Below, piece after piece: positions 20,452 to 29,582 of a DNA stretch of 64,000 nt. Both the position numbers and the translations under genes were made by a program. Positions within the stretch are counted from its first letter, which is position 1. Every line of letters begins with the position of its first letter. The notes under the pieces were generated by a model. That model made no database searches and had not been told where the DNA came from. It saw only the letters and a program-made list of their open reading frames with translations. The stretch comes from Andreprevotia sp. IGB-42 (GTDB lineage Bacteria > Pseudomonadota > Gammaproteobacteria > Burkholderiales > Chitinibacteraceae): the NCBI RefSeq assembly GCF_009848685.1, contig NZ_WXTX01000003.1, positions 310,001 to 374,000 of the forward strand, given 5' to 3'.

Positions 20452-20934
20452 TTACTCGGGAAATGCGCAGAACTCGATGCCGTCTTTTCCTTCCGGCAGA
20501 TAGGCACTCAGCCAGCTCATTTCAAGCTTGATGTGATCGATCAACGCGACCACGTGGCGCGGATCAGCATTGGTGGAAAACCAGAACTCCTTACGCCACA
20601 CACTACCCTGATCCGGATCGGAAATCTCCACGCCCGGATGCAGTTCGTCACCAGACTTGCCCCGCCGGCCGTAACCTACGGCAGCCAGCAGATCATCCAG
20701 CTCATCACCGGTTTCACTCACTTCCGCCACGAAGGCGGCCATACCGGGAGAAAGTTGCTGCAAATTTACGTACACGCGGGTATTGAGGCCCAGGCGGCGC
20801 GTGATGTCGGCAATGCAGCCGGGGCAGCGGAATGCCGCGCGGATGAGATAGGCTTCGTGCGTATCGAAGTCAGCAGCCAGCTCTGCCAATGCATGGCCAC
20901 AGCGATGAGTGAGGCTGCCCGAGAAGCGGTCCAT
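20452..20934 (-). CDS. Hypothetical protein with a CPGC motif
   Basis: A 160-residue soluble protein I do not recognise. It contains RCPGCIADITRRLG near residues 36-49, a pair of cysteines that could bind a metal or form a disulfide, and further cysteines at residue 12 and in the C-terminal EFCAFPE. No signal peptide or membrane segment is seen. It lies downstream of aspS on the same strand but beyond the aspS terminator, so it is probably transcribed separately. The ribosome site is weak. Coding is likely because of uninterrupted length and even composition. Confidence 0.6.
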   Translation of the reverse strand: MDRFSGSLTHRCGHALAELAADFDTHEAYLIRAAFRCPGCIADITRRLGLNTRVYVNLQQLSPGMAAFVAEVSETGDELDDLLAAVGYGRRGKSGDELHPGVEISDPDQGSVWRKEFWFSTNADPRHVVALIDHIKLEMSWLSAYLPEGKDGIEFCAFPE

Positions 20935-20989
20935 TACTTAAACCCGACAGGATTTTTACTTGATCTCATGGTAATGAATTAACCGGCAT

Positions 20990-21012
20990 AAGAAAAGGCG
21001 CCAACGGCGCCT
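20990..21012 (-). terminator. Rho-independent terminator of aspS
   Basis: On the minus strand the stem AGGCGCC/GGCGCCT with a 3-base loop is followed by TTTTCTTA. It lies about 57 bases past the aspS stop. Confidence 0.8.
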
Positions 21013-21068
21013 CTCCCATGTTTACAACAAATTACCGACAAGCGGCCAATTTGTGTAAGGTGTAAAAC

Positions 21069-22871
21069 CTACGCAGCAGGCTGCGTGGTGTTACGCAAAC
21101 GGATATGCAGTTCACGCAATTGCTTCTCGTCCACGGCGTTCGGTGCATTGGTCAGCAGGCACTGCGCCCGCTGGGTTTTCGGGAAGGCGATCACGTCGCG
21201 GATCGATTCAGCGCCCGTCATCAGCGTCACCAGGCGATCCAGGCCAAAGGCCAGGCCGCCATGCGGCGGTGCACCGTATTGCAGGTTATCGAGCAGGAAG
21301 CCGAACTTGTTCTGTGCTTCCTCCGCACCAATCCCCAGCGCTTCGAACACGGTGGACTGCATGTCGGCCCGGTGGATACGTACCGAACCGCCACCCATTT
21401 CCCAGCCGTTCAGCACCATGTCGTAAGCACGAGCCTTACATTTGCCCGGATCGGTCTTGAGGAACTCGATATGCTCGACCTTGGGGCTGGTGAACGGGTG
21501 GTGACACGCGTTCCAACGCTTGCCATCCTCGTCGTATTCGAACATCGGGAAATCCACCACCCACAGCGGCTTCCACGACTTGGTGAAGTAACCGCCGGCT
21601 TCGCCCTTCTCGTGGCCGATTTTCAGGCGCAGCGCGCCGATGGCTTCGTCCACCACCTTGCGCTTGTCGGCACCGAAGAAAATCATGTCGCCGTTCTGTG
21701 CACCGGTGCGCTCGATGATGGCCTTGAGCGCGTCGTTGGACAGGAACTTGACGATCGGCGCCTGCAGGCCGGAGCCCTCGGCGTTGCTGATGTTGGAGAT
21801 GTCGTTGACCTTGATGTACGCCAAGCCCTTGGCGCCATAAATGGCGACGAACTTGGTGTACTCGTCGATCAGCGAGCGGCTGAATTCGGCGCCGCCCGGT
21901 ACGCGCAGGCCCACCACGCGGCCACCTTCCATATCTGCTGCGCCGCGGAAAACCTTGAATTCCTCGGTCTTCATCAGATCGGTCAGTTCGGTAAACTTGA
22001 GGTCCACGCGCAGGTCCGGCTTGTCGGAACCGTAGTAGAACATCGCGTCGTCGTACTGCATGCGCGGGAAGTCGCCAAGATCGACGCCGATGGCTTCCTT
22101 GAACACGTGTCTGGCCATCGATTCGGTGATGCTCATGATCTCGTCCTCGTTCAGGAACGAGGTCTCGATATCGATCTGGGTGAATTCCGGCTGGCGGTCT
22201 GCACGCAGGTCCTCATCGCGGAAGCACTTGGTGATCTGGTAGTAACGGTCGAAGCCCGCCACCATCAGCAGCTGCTTGAACAGCTGTGGCGATTGCGGCA
22301 ACGCGAAGAACTGGCCGTCATGCACGCGCGAAGGCACCAGGTAATCGCGTGCGCCTTCCGGGGTGGAACGCGTCAGCATCGGCGTTTCGATGTCGATGAA
22401 GCCTTGCGCATCGAGGAAGTTGCGCACCAGCAGCGCCACCTTGTAGCGCAGGCGCAGGTTCTTCTGCATTTGCGGGCGGCGCAAATCGATCACGCGGTTG
22501 GTCAGGCGCACGTTTTCCGACAGGTTTTCATCGTCGATCTGGAACGGCGGGGTCACGGCGCTGTTGAGTACGGTGATTTCCTTGGCCAGCAACTCGATCT
22601 CGCCGGAGATCAGGTTCTTGTTGGCGGTGCCTTCCGGACGGGCGCGCACGATGCCGGTGATTTCCAGCACGAATTCCGAGCGGCTGCTGTCCGCAGTGGC
22701 AAATGCTTCCGGGGTATCCGGGTCCACCACCACCTGCACCATGCCTTCACGGTCACGCAGGTCGATGAAGATAACGCCGCCATGGTCACGGCGACGGTGG
22801 GCCCAGCCCTGAACAGTGACGGTTTGGCCCAGGAAACGGGTGTCAATCAGGCCGCAGTAATCGGTACGCAT
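21069..22871 (-). CDS. aspS: Aspartate--tRNA ligase
   Basis: A 600-residue class II aminoacyl-tRNA synthetase that charges tRNA-Asp. An N-terminal anticodon-binding OB fold (about 1-110, [20 protein letters not shown]) is followed by the catalytic core. Motif 2 is visible as [16 protein letters not shown] and motif 3 as [13 protein letters not shown] near the C-terminus, with the bacterial-type GAD insertion between. Length matches bacterial AspRS (about 590-600). It is the last gene of the fmdB-DUF502-aspS cluster; many bacteria in this group use a non-discriminating AspRS, which cannot be decided here. Confidence 0.97.
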   Translation of the reverse strand: MRTDYCGLIDTRFLGQTVTVQGWAHRRRDHGGVIFIDLRDREGMVQVVVDPDTPEAFATADSSRSEFVLEITGIVRARPEGTANKNLISGEIELLAKEITVLNSAVTPPFQIDDENLSENVRLTNRVIDLRRPQMQKNLRLRYKVALLVRNFLDAQGFIDIETPMLTRSTPEGARDYLVPSRVHDGQFFALPQSPQLFKQLLMVAGFDRYYQITKCFRDEDLRADRQPEFTQIDIETSFLNEDEIMSITESMARHVFKEAIGVDLGDFPRMQYDDAMFYYGSDKPDLRVDLKFTELTDLMKTEEFKVFRGAADMEGGRVVGLRVPGGAEFSRSLIDEYTKFVAIYGAKGLAYIKVNDISNISNAEGSGLQAPIVKFLSNDALKAIIERTGAQNGDMIFFGADKRKVVDEAIGALRLKIGHEKGEAGGYFTKSWKPLWVVDFPMFEYDEDGKRWNACHHPFTSPKVEHIEFLKTDPGKCKARAYDMVLNGWEMGGGSVRIHRADMQSTVFEALGIGAEEAQNKFGFLLDNLQYGAPPHGGLAFGLDRLVTLMTGAESIRDVIAFPKTQRAQCLLTNAPNAVDEKQLRELHIRLRNTTQPAA

Positions 22872-22889
22872 GTTAAAGGCAATCCTTGC

Positions 22890-23600
22890 TCAGACATGTT
22901 CGGCGCGCGCAGGCTCGCCGGTTTCAGTGGTAGATACGGGAAGAATGATCTGGGCGCTGGCCGGGGCGTTGCCGCCCGGCGTGACAACGCCCATGGAAAT
23001 CACATACTTGAGCGCTTCATCCACGCTCATGTCCAGTTCGCGCACATCGGCCTTCCTTGCCATGAACAGGAAGCCAGAGGTGGGGTTGGGTGTGGTGGGC
23101 ACGAAAACGGAGACCAGATCGTCGGACAGCTTGGCGCTGATCTCGCCACGCGGCGAACCGGTGATGAAGCCGATCGACCAGGTACCCTGATGCGGGAACT
23201 GCACCAGCGCCGCCTTGCGGAACGCCTGGCCGGAATCGGAAAACAGCGTATCCGATACCTGCTTCACGCTGGAGTAGATGGAGCGCACGATGGGGATGCG
23301 GTTCAGCAACTGCTCGCCGATCAGCAGCAGGCGGCGGCCCAGCATGTTGCGGGCGATCACACCGGTCAGCAGCAATACCGACAATGCAAACACCAGGCCA
23401 AAGCCGGGAATATGCTGTTTGTCCTGCAGCCATGGCACATACACGGCCAGATGCTGCAGCAACCAGTAATCCGGGCGCACCGCAGACGGCAGGATGCTGC
23501 CGATCTGATCCATGGTGCCGATGATGAGCTGGATCACCCAGATGGTGATGCCCAGCGGAATCCAGATCAACAGGCCGGTAAACAGGTATTTTCTAAGCAC
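22890..23600 (-). CDS. DUF502 family membrane protein
   Basis: A 236-residue protein with two N-terminal membrane segments (LLIWIPLGITIWVIQLIIG and a second near IPGFGLVFALSVLLLTGVI) and a conserved soluble C-terminal half (RIPIVRSIYSSVKQVSDTL, GFITGSPRGE, VFVPTTPNPTSGFL). This is the DUF502 pattern; function is unknown. The start is GTG at 23600, 5 bases after AAGGA. It sits between fmdB and aspS, an arrangement conserved across betaproteobacteria that suggests shared expression. Confidence 0.9.
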   Translation of the reverse strand: MLRKYLFTGLLIWIPLGITIWVIQLIIGTMDQIGSILPSAVRPDYWLLQHLAVYVPWLQDKQHIPGFGLVFALSVLLLTGVIARNMLGRRLLLIGEQLLNRIPIVRSIYSSVKQVSDTLFSDSGQAFRKAALVQFPHQGTWSIGFITGSPRGEISAKLSDDLVSVFVPTTPNPTSGFLFMARKADVRELDMSVDEALKYVISMGVVTPGGNAPASAQIILPVSTTETGEPARAEHV

Positions 23601-23641
23601 GGATGTCCTTGGAGCGACTTGTTCTTGCGAGCTTTCAGTGG

Positions 23642-23899
23642 TTAGTGGCAAGCGCAGCCGCCACCCGGGCACGCCGGTGTGCTGCTGGAAGCAGCAGGTG
23701 CTGACGTCGCCGCAGCGCCGCCTTTGAAATCGGTTGCGTACCAGCCGGTACCCTTGAGCTGGAAGCCCGCAGCGGTAACCTGCTTCTGGTAGCCATCGGC
23801 ATGGCAGGCCGGGCATTCGGTGAGGGCAGCATCTGCGATCTTCTGCATGTGCTCGTCTGCATGACCGCAGGCTGCGCAACGATAAACATAAATCGGCAT
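23642..23899 (-). CDS. FmdB-family zinc ribbon protein
   Basis: An 85-residue protein opening with MPIYVYRCAACGHADEHMQK and a second cysteine pair in TECPACHA, which together form the zinc ribbon of FmdB/CxxC_CXXC_SSSS regulators. The tail is small and Ala/Ser/Gly-rich, ending CPGGGCACH. The start at 23899 follows GAGGAG. It is the first gene of the fmdB-DUF502-aspS cluster. FmdB proteins are proposed regulators, but the role is not established in this group. Confidence 0.9.
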   Translation of the reverse strand: MPIYVYRCAACGHADEHMQKIADAALTECPACHADGYQKQVTAAGFQLKGTGWYATDFKGGAAATSAPAASSSTPACPGGGCACH

Positions 23900-24042
23900 G
23901 GCGTGCTCCTCTTCAAAACATTCGATTATACCGGAAGCCGCCATCGCTGCGCGCTTGCGCACGCATCAGGATATTCCGCCATGAAATCAGTTGCTTCGAC
24001 CGCATCGCCGCGAACGGGTTACATGAACTTTCCGTGAAGTAC

Positions 24043-24071
24043 TTGCCTGGCGACGAGCGAATATTTACAAT
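24043..24071 (+). promoter_or_regulatory. Sigma-70-type promoter of the gbsR-cyd operon
   Basis: TTGCCT and TACAAT are separated by exactly 17 bases, ending 31 bases before the gbsR ATG. The -10 box abuts a near-palindrome, which suggests repression at this promoter. Confidence 0.65.
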
Positions 24072-24090
24072 TTTCAATAATTACTGAAAA
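24071..24090 (+). promoter_or_regulatory. 20-bp near-palindrome at the gbsR promoter, candidate operator
   Basis: TTTTCAATAATTACTGAAAA matches its own reverse complement except for one symmetric mismatch pair. It covers the expected transcription start. Its placement directly before a GbsR/MarR-type regulator suggests autoregulation, and thereby control of the bd oxidase genes. Confidence 0.5.
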
Positions 24091-24101
24091 TACAAGAACA
24101 C

Positions 24102-24653
24102 ATGAACCTTTCACCATTGAACGAGCGCTTCGTACTGCATTTCGGCGAAATGGGCAGCCGCTGGGGGGTCAATCGCACCGTCGGGCAAATCTATGCGCTG
24201 CTATTCATTTCCCCCAAACCGCTGAATGCCGACGAAATCGTCGAGCAACTGGGCATGTCACGCTCCAATGTCAGCATGGGCATGAAAGAGCTGCAGTCAT
24301 GGCGACTGGTGAAAATGGTGCATCTGGCTGGCGACCGGCGTGATTACTTCGAGACTCCCAAGGATGTGTGGGAAATCTTCCGCACGCTGGCCGAGGAAAA
24401 GCGTCGCCGCGAAATCGAACCCACGCTGTCGCTGTTGCGTGATGCATTGCTCGACACCCCCGCCAACGAGAACGAGCGCCACGCACAGGCCCGCATGCGG
24501 GAAATGCATGATCTGGTGGAGCTCGCCAGTGGCTGGTTCGACGAGGTGCACCGGCTGTCGCCCGAAACACTGGAAAACCTGATGAAGCTGGGCGCCAAAG
24601 TACAGAAAGTGCTGGGCTTTGCCGACAAGTTGCGTGGCAACAAGGACGATTAG
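24102..24653 (+). CDS. GbsR/MarR-family transcriptional regulator
   Basis: A 183-residue regulator with a winged helix at about residues 25-95 (NRTVGQIYALLF, then LNADEIVEQLGMSRSNVSMG as the helix-turn-helix, then the wing VKMVHLAGDRRDYFE). A helical C-terminal dimer region follows. This is the GbsR pattern. It lies 2 bases upstream of cydP and so is co-transcribed with the cytochrome bd genes. A palindrome overlaps its promoter. The signal is unknown; a role in controlling the oxidase is inferred from linkage. Confidence 0.85.
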   Translation: MNLSPLNERFVLHFGEMGSRWGVNRTVGQIYALLFISPKPLNADEIVEQLGMSRSNVSMGMKELQSWRLVKMVHLAGDRRDYFETPKDVWEIFRTLAEEKRRREIEPTLSLLRDALLDTPANENERHAQARMREMHDLVELASGWFDEVHRLSPETLENLMKLGAKVQKVLGFADKLRGNKDD

Positions 24654-24655
24654 CG

Positions 24656-24898
24656 ATGAACCCGCGGCGTGCTTCCCTGTTCAAGACTGGCCTGCCGCTG
24701 TGGCTGGAAATCACCCTGATCATCTGCATCAAGCTGTGCCTGCTGTGGGGCGCCAAGCAATTGTGGTTCTCGAAGCCGCTCACGCATAGCCACCAGATGT
24801 CGGTCTCGCAGGATGCCATCAGCCGGCAGATACTGGGCGTGACCACCGCATCGGCCGCTGCACACCAAACACTCAACACCCCTGGAGAAACACCATGA
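24656..24898 (+). CDS. cydP: Small cytochrome bd-associated subunit CydP
   Basis: An 80-residue protein with one membrane segment (about 15-36, LWLEITLIICIKLCLLWGAK). It matches the CydP family of putative small subunits encoded just before cydA in many betaproteobacteria. Its stop overlaps the cydA start (ATGA), so the two are coupled. Its contribution to the oxidase is not established. Confidence 0.75.
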   Translation: MNPRRASLFKTGLPLWLEITLIICIKLCLLWGAKQLWFSKPLTHSHQMSVSQDAISRQILGVTTASAAAHQTLNTPGETP

Positions 24899-26502
24899 TC
24901 CCCGCCGCCGATGTGGTGGAACTGTCGCGCCTGCAATTCGGGCTGACGGCCATGTTCCACTTCCTGTTCGTGCCGCTCACGCTGGGCCTGTCGTGGATCC
25001 TGGTGATCTGCGAATCGGTCTATGTGATGACCGGCCAGCAGGTCTACAAGGACATGACCCGCTTCTGGGGCAAGCTGTTCGGCATCAACTTTGCCATGGG
25101 CGTCACTACCGGCATCACGCTGGAATTCCAGTTCGGCACCAACTGGGCGTATTACTCGCATTACGTGGGCGATATCTTCGGCGTGCCGCTGGCCATTGAA
25201 GGATTGATGGCTTTCTTCCTGGAATCGACCTTCGTGGGGCTGTTCTTCTTCGGCTGGGATCGCCTGTCGAAGGTGCAGCATCTGTTCGTCACCTTCCTGG
25301 TGGCGCTGGGTTCCAACCTGTCGGCGTTGTGGATATTGATTGCCAACGGCTGGATGCAGAACCCGGTAGGCGCGGAGTTCAACCTGCTGACCATGCGCAT
25401 GGAACTCGTCAGCATTACCGAGGTGATTTTCAACCCGGTGGCGCAGGCCAAGTTCGTGCACACGCTGGCCGCCGGCTACGTCGCAGCATCGATGTTCGTG
25501 CTGGGGATTTCCGCGCTGTACCTGCTGAAAGCGCGTGATACCGGCTTTGCCATCCGCTCGTTCGCCGTGGCTGCCGGTTTCGGCTTGGCCTCCGTCTGTT
25601 CGGTGATCGTGCTGGGCGATGAATCGGGCTATACCACCGGGGAAGTGCAGAAGGTGAAGCTCGCCGCCATCGAGGCGGAATGGGAAACCGCACCCGCGCC
25701 CGCCGCGATCACTGCGTTCGGCATTCCCAATCAGTCGGAAGGCCGCACCGATTACGCAATCCAGATTCCCTATGTGCTGGGGCTGATCTCCACCCGCTCG
25801 ACCGACAAGCAGGTGATCGGCATCCACGATCTGAAGATCAAGCATGACCTGCAGATCCGCAGCGGGATGCTGGCCTACGATGCACTGGTCAAGCTGCGCG
25901 CCGGCAACAAGGACCCAGCGGTGCAAAAGCAGTTTGACGAGCACAAGGCGGACCTGGGCTTTGGCCTGCTGCTGAAGAAATACACGCCCAACGTGGTGGA
26001 CGCTACCGAGGCGCAGATCAAGGCCGCAACCGACGACACCATCCCGCGGGTGGCGCCACTGTTCTGGAGCTTCCGTGTGATGGTGGGCCTGGGCTTTTTG
26101 TTCCTGTTCATCTTCGGTGCATCGTTCTGGTTCCTGGCACGCAAGAACCTGGCGCCGCAGCGCTGGTTGCTCAAGCTGATCGTGTTCAGCATCCCGCTAC
26201 CGTGGGTAGCAATCTCTGCCGGCTGGTTCGTGGCCGAATATGGCCGCCAGCCGTGGACGATATCCGGCGTGTTGCCCACCTTCCTGTCTGCATCGTCGCT
26301 GGATGGCAAGCAGGTGATCTTCAGCCTGATCGGCCTGTGCACCATCTACAGCGTGCTGTTCGTGATCGAGATGTACCTGATGCAGAAATACATCCGCATG
26401 GGCCCGGCCAGCCTGCACACCGGCCGCTACCACGGCGAAACGCCGGCAGCACACCACGAGGATGCACTGGCGGCCCAATCAACCGGCCCGGCCCACGCCT
26501 GA
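24895..26502 (+). CDS. cydA: Cytochrome bd ubiquinol oxidase subunit I
   Basis: A 535-residue membrane protein that binds haems b558, b595 and d, oxidises ubiquinol and reduces oxygen to water with high affinity. Visible ligands include the N-terminal histidine in [15 protein letters not shown], the b558 histidine in [11 protein letters not shown] and the methionine in [14 protein letters not shown]. The quinol-loop motif GRQPWTI is present. The long loop between these (about residues 250-385) agrees with the E. coli-like L subfamily. A charged His/Ala tail ends the protein. Confidence 0.97.
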   Translation: MIPAADVVELSRLQFGLTAMFHFLFVPLTLGLSWILVICESVYVMTGQQVYKDMTRFWGKLFGINFAMGVTTGITLEFQFGTNWAYYSHYVGDIFGVPLAIEGLMAFFLESTFVGLFFFGWDRLSKVQHLFVTFLVALGSNLSALWILIANGWMQNPVGAEFNLLTMRMELVSITEVIFNPVAQAKFVHTLAAGYVAASMFVLGISALYLLKARDTGFAIRSFAVAAGFGLASVCSVIVLGDESGYTTGEVQKVKLAAIEAEWETAPAPAAITAFGIPNQSEGRTDYAIQIPYVLGLISTRSTDKQVIGIHDLKIKHDLQIRSGMLAYDALVKLRAGNKDPAVQKQFDEHKADLGFGLLLKKYTPNVVDATEAQIKAATDDTIPRVAPLFWSFRVMVGLGFLFLFIFGASFWFLARKNLAPQRWLLKLIVFSIPLPWVAISAGWFVAEYGRQPWTISGVLPTFLSASSLDGKQVIFSLIGLCTIYSVLFVIEMYLMQKYIRMGPASLHTGRYHGETPAAHHEDALAAQSTGPAHA

Positions 26503-26512
26503 GGAGAACCAC

Positions 26513-27649
26513 ATGCCCGATTACGAAACACTCAAGCTGATCTGGTGGGGCCTCATCATCGTGCTGATGCTGGGCTTTGCGCTGACCGGCGGCTGGGACC
26601 TGGGTGTCGCCACGCTGTTGCCGTGGGTAGGCAAGACCGATGACGAACGCCGCGTGGCCATCAACACCGTCGGCCCTACCTGGGAGGGTAACCAGACCTG
26701 GCTGATCACCTTTGGCGGGGCATTGTTTGCCGCGTGGCCACTGGTGTACGCGGCGGCATTCTCGGTGCTGTACGTGGCGCTGATCTTCACGCTGTTTGCG
26801 CTGTTCCTTCGGCCGGTGGGCTTTGACTACCGCAGTAAGCTGGCCGACCCGCGCTGGCGCAATGGCTGGGATTGGGGATTATTCGTTGGCGGCATTTTCC
26901 CGTCGCTGGTGTTCGGCGTGGCAATCGGCAACCTGTTCGTCGGCCTGCCCTTCCGTTACGACGACACCATGCGGGTGAGCTACAGCGGCAGCGTCCTCGA
27001 TCTGTTCAATGTGTTCGGCGTGTATTGCGGCCTGCTGTCGGTGGCGATGTTCACGCTGCATGGCGCCACCTTCCTGTACCTGCGCAGCGATGGCGCGGTA
27101 GCAGCGCGGGCGCGGGCTGCTGCGGTGATCTTCGGGCTGCTGACCGCCTTCCTGTTTGGCCTGGGCGCGCTCCTGATCGGCGGCATGGGCGGCTATCACC
27201 TTGCCAATGCCGGTGGTGACCTCAACGGCATCATCACGCCGCTGCAGAAAACCGTCACCCGCAATGCCGCAGGCTGGTTCCTCAACTTCCTGGCGCAACC
27301 ACTGCTATGGCTGGTACCGATCGGCGGGCTGTTTGCCGCGCTGGGTGCGGCATTCGGCGCGGCCATGGGCTGGCGCTGGGCCGCGCTGGCCGGTAGCGCC
27401 ACCGCCATTACCGGCATCATCTGTACCGGGGCGATTGCGTTGTTCCCGTTCGTGCTGCCATCGAGCATCGACCCCGCTTCCAGCCTGACCTTGTGGGATG
27501 CGGTATCGAGCAAGAAAACGCTGGGCATCATGCTGGTGATGGTGGCGATCTTCGTGCCGCTGATCATGGTTTACACCAGCTGGGTGTACCGGGTAATGCG
27601 CGGCACGGTCACCATCAAGCGTATCCATACCGATACGCATAGCTACTGA
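26513..27649 (+). CDS. cydB: Cytochrome bd ubiquinol oxidase subunit II
   Basis: A 378-residue protein with about eight membrane segments and the CydB N-terminal signature ([21 protein letters not shown], then [12 protein letters not shown]). CydB pairs with CydA and contributes the proton path. It starts 10 bases after cydA, behind GAGGAG; an in-frame upstream ATG at 26462 lies inside cydA and lacks conserved sequence. The C-terminus ends in a short basic cytosolic tail. Confidence 0.97.
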   Translation: MPDYETLKLIWWGLIIVLMLGFALTGGWDLGVATLLPWVGKTDDERRVAINTVGPTWEGNQTWLITFGGALFAAWPLVYAAAFSVLYVALIFTLFALFLRPVGFDYRSKLADPRWRNGWDWGLFVGGIFPSLVFGVAIGNLFVGLPFRYDDTMRVSYSGSVLDLFNVFGVYCGLLSVAMFTLHGATFLYLRSDGAVAARARAAAVIFGLLTAFLFGLGALLIGGMGGYHLANAGGDLNGIITPLQKTVTRNAAGWFLNFLAQPLLWLVPIGGLFAALGAAFGAAMGWRWAALAGSATAITGIICTGAIALFPFVLPSSIDPASSLTLWDAVSSKKTLGIMLVMVAIFVPLIMVYTSWVYRVMRGTVTIKRIHTDTHSY

Positions 27650-27865
27650 GCGCCTGCCATGCACCCTCTAACGTTAGCCGTGGATCACCTGCATCAAAAC
27701 CCCGGCAAAGCCGGGTTCTTACCGGTTTTTGCGGGTGAAGCAGCGGCGCTCCCCTGCTTGATGCCATCTCCCCCCGCCCTCGCCGCCGCGAGGGAGCCTC
27801 GCTGCGCTCGTCAGTGGCCCGAAGGCAGCTTTGCAACCTGGATATTTGACTGAGAGGACAACACG
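27650..27865 (+). other. 216-base spacer between cydB and cydX with hairpins
   Basis: In most cyd operons cydX follows cydB within a few bases. Here a spacer holds a CCCGGC/GCCGGG hairpin (27700-27715) leading into TTCTT, a plausible attenuator or terminator, and a C/G-rich stretch GCCCTCGCCGCCGCGAGGG that can also fold. No gene is seen in it. Confidence 0.5.
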
Positions 27866-28045
27866 ATGTGGTATTTCGCCTGGATACTTGGCTTGGGGCT
27901 GGCGCTGGCATTTGGCGTGGTCAACGTGATGTGGCTGGAAAGCCAGTATGCGTTCGGCGGGCGCACCGCGGACGCCACGCAGAAACGCTTCGAGGATTAC
28001 CGCAAGAAGCGGCGCAAGAGCGCGGGCGCGAAAAAGGCAGGGTGA
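27866..28045 (+). CDS. cydX: Cytochrome bd oxidase small subunit CydX
   Basis: A 59-residue protein that starts with the CydX hallmark MWYFAWILGLGLALAFGVVN and continues MWLES, i.e. one membrane helix followed by the conserved W-x-E. The C-terminal half is basic and longer than in E. coli CydX (37 residues). It stabilises the CydAB haem site. A ribosome site GAGAGGA lies upstream. Confidence 0.92.
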   Translation: MWYFAWILGLGLALAFGVVNVMWLESQYAFGGRTADATQKRFEDYRKKRRKSAGAKKAG

Positions 28046-28097
28046 GGACCCAGCTTCCATGAGGTTGCCGCTGACCATAACGGGCCAGCGGCTACGC

Positions 28098-28580
28098 TCA
28101 CTTGGCCTTGGTACCGCCACCATCAAACGACGCGGTAACCGTTGCCATGCGCTGTTGATAGGTTTCGAAACTCATCGGCGTGGTGTTGAACAGGCTGACA
28201 TGGCCAGGCGCATGGTGGCTATCCGGCTTCCCGAAGGGATTGTCGTCGCGCAGTTCCATATCCATCGGGATCGGGGAGCCTTGTGGCAGCGTGCGGTACT
28301 TGCCCGTCAATGGCGAAGCTGCCGGATCAACCGTCAGCGACGCCCCATGCTGATGCGTGCTGGTGACCTGCCGGTTAGGGATGTCGACCGTGAAGTCCTT
28401 GCCGGCCCGCGCAGGCTTGCTGATCGGATCAGGCAAGGGGCCAAAACGGTGTACCGGTGCCGTCGTTACCTTGCCGATCTGGGTATTGGTGCGATCGCTG
28501 GGTGCGTCGTGCGGGTCATAGCGGACATGCGTGTCAGCGAGACTGAATGACACGCTTTTGCGGGGTTTCATTGCTGCCAT
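28098..28580 (-). CDS. Orphan hypothetical protein, possibly Tse2-toxin-like
   Basis: A 160-residue soluble protein without signal peptide, read against the flanking cyd operon. I do not recognise it firmly. Its second half follows the pattern of Tse2-type ADP-ribosyltransferase toxins by eye: HGASLTVDP, then a LPQGSPIPMDMEL strand, DDN, HHAPGH, and a final PMSFETYQQRM. Tse2 has GTSVF, GTDIPPDLKV, QDSYN, HYTIMP and PMYREVL in the same order. No candidate immunity gene is adjacent, which argues for either a lone effector or a non-toxic relative. The ribosome site AGGA lies 8 bases before the ATG. Confidence 0.45.
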   Translation of the reverse strand: MAAMKPRKSVSFSLADTHVRYDPHDAPSDRTNTQIGKVTTAPVHRFGPLPDPISKPARAGKDFTVDIPNRQVTSTHQHGASLTVDPAASPLTGKYRTLPQGSPIPMDMELRDDNPFGKPDSHHAPGHVSLFNTTPMSFETYQQRMATVTASFDGGGTKAK

Positions 28581-28678
28581 GGTGCCGATCCTGTGGAATG
28601 GAAGATGAGTGAATCACATCCACAGGTATCGGCAATACATCGGCATTTTTCAAGATGCACCCGCGGCGCACCTGACGT

Positions 28679-29380
28679 TTACTTGCTCAGGCTGTAGCGC
28701 ACCGGCACGTTGACCGACAATGCCACTGCCTTGCCATCCCGCTTGGCCGGATTGAAGCGCCACTTCATCACCGTGCGCCTGGCATCTTCATCCAGCCGGC
28801 TGAAACCGCTGCTGGTGAACAGCTCGGCTGAGATCGGCTTGCCCTCTTCACTGACCATCACTTTGACCACCACCGTGCCCTCTTCACCCAGGATGCGCGA
28901 TTGCGCCGGGTAGCTGCGCGGCATCGACATATAACCGGCCTGTACCGTAGGCTGGCTTGGCGTTTCCTGTACCGGCGCGGCGGGCGCTTCCGGTGCCTTG
29001 ACCGGTGCCGCCACTTCCTTCACCTCTTTCACTTCAGGTTTGGGCTTGGCGGTTTCCTCCGGGATCACCGGCGCGGTTTCGCTCTTGGGCAATTCCACCG
29101 GGGCCTTGGGCAACGGCTTGGGCGCCGGCTTTTGCGGGGCTTTTTCCACCTTGGGCTGCGGTTTGGGTTGCGGCTTGGGCTCTGGCGCCGGCTTTTCCGG
29201 TATCGCAACCGGCAACTCCACGTAGGCCAGCGTAGGCGCTTCCACCTCCGGTTCCGGTTCGCTGTGCGATGACCAGATCGCCAGCAGCAGCGCGGCATGC
29301 ACGCCGATCACCAGCGCGACAGTGCCCATGCGGGGAAGTGTGAACTGGGGAGAGGGCATTGTTGCAGTATTGAGAGTCAT
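28679..29380 (-). CDS. tonB: Energy transducer TonB
   Basis: A 233-residue periplasmic protein with one N-terminal membrane anchor (about 15-36, TVALVIGVHAALLLAIW) and a long Pro/Lys/Glu-rich spacer (about 45-135, repeats such as EPKPQPKPQPKVE). The C-terminal TonB fold has SRILGEEGTVVVKVMVS and MKWRFNPAKRDGKAV. It energises outer-membrane receptors. No exbB or exbD is adjacent. The start is uncertain: ATG 29380 lies inside a Fur-like box, and ATG 29359 is an alternative just downstream. Confidence 0.9.
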   Translation of the reverse strand: MTLNTATMPSPQFTLPRMGTVALVIGVHAALLLAIWSSHSEPEPEVEAPTLAYVELPVAIPEKPAPEPKPQPKPQPKVEKAPQKPAPKPLPKAPVELPKSETAPVIPEETAKPKPEVKEVKEVAAPVKAPEAPAAPVQETPSQPTVQAGYMSMPRSYPAQSRILGEEGTVVVKVMVSEEGKPISAELFTSSGFSRLDEDARRTVMKWRFNPAKRDGKAVALSVNVPVRYSLSK

Positions 29381-29408
29381 TCTCACATTTTAATAAGAAA
29401 GGTTCTCA
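29371..29408 (-). promoter_or_regulatory. Two Fur-like boxes at the tonB start
   Basis: TGAGAGT-C-ATTCTCA (29371-29385) is a 7-1-7 inverted repeat close to the Fur consensus, and TAAGAAA-G-GTTCTCA (29394-29408) is a second, weaker one. Both lie at or just before the start of tonB, which is commonly iron-regulated. Confidence 0.5.
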
Positions 29409-29582
29409 TCTGTAAATTGGCGTTCTGTACCAACCCGGAAGAAAACCCTGACGGCAGCGGAAAAGCCAACAAAACCTTCGGGATTGCGCCACGCTGGCCA
29501 CACCTCACTCCGCCGGCCGCACCTCGCCGGCCGCACCAAAGCATCAGCCTGGCTACCGCACAGGCCATGAACGCAGGAGCCA

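Noticed and set aside
21105-23645. 846-codon open frame on the plus strand
   Set aside because: It lies antisense to aspS and the DUF502 gene, both unmistakable. Long open antisense frames are expected in GC-rich coding DNA, and its composition (many His, Gln, Arg) is typical of such shadows.
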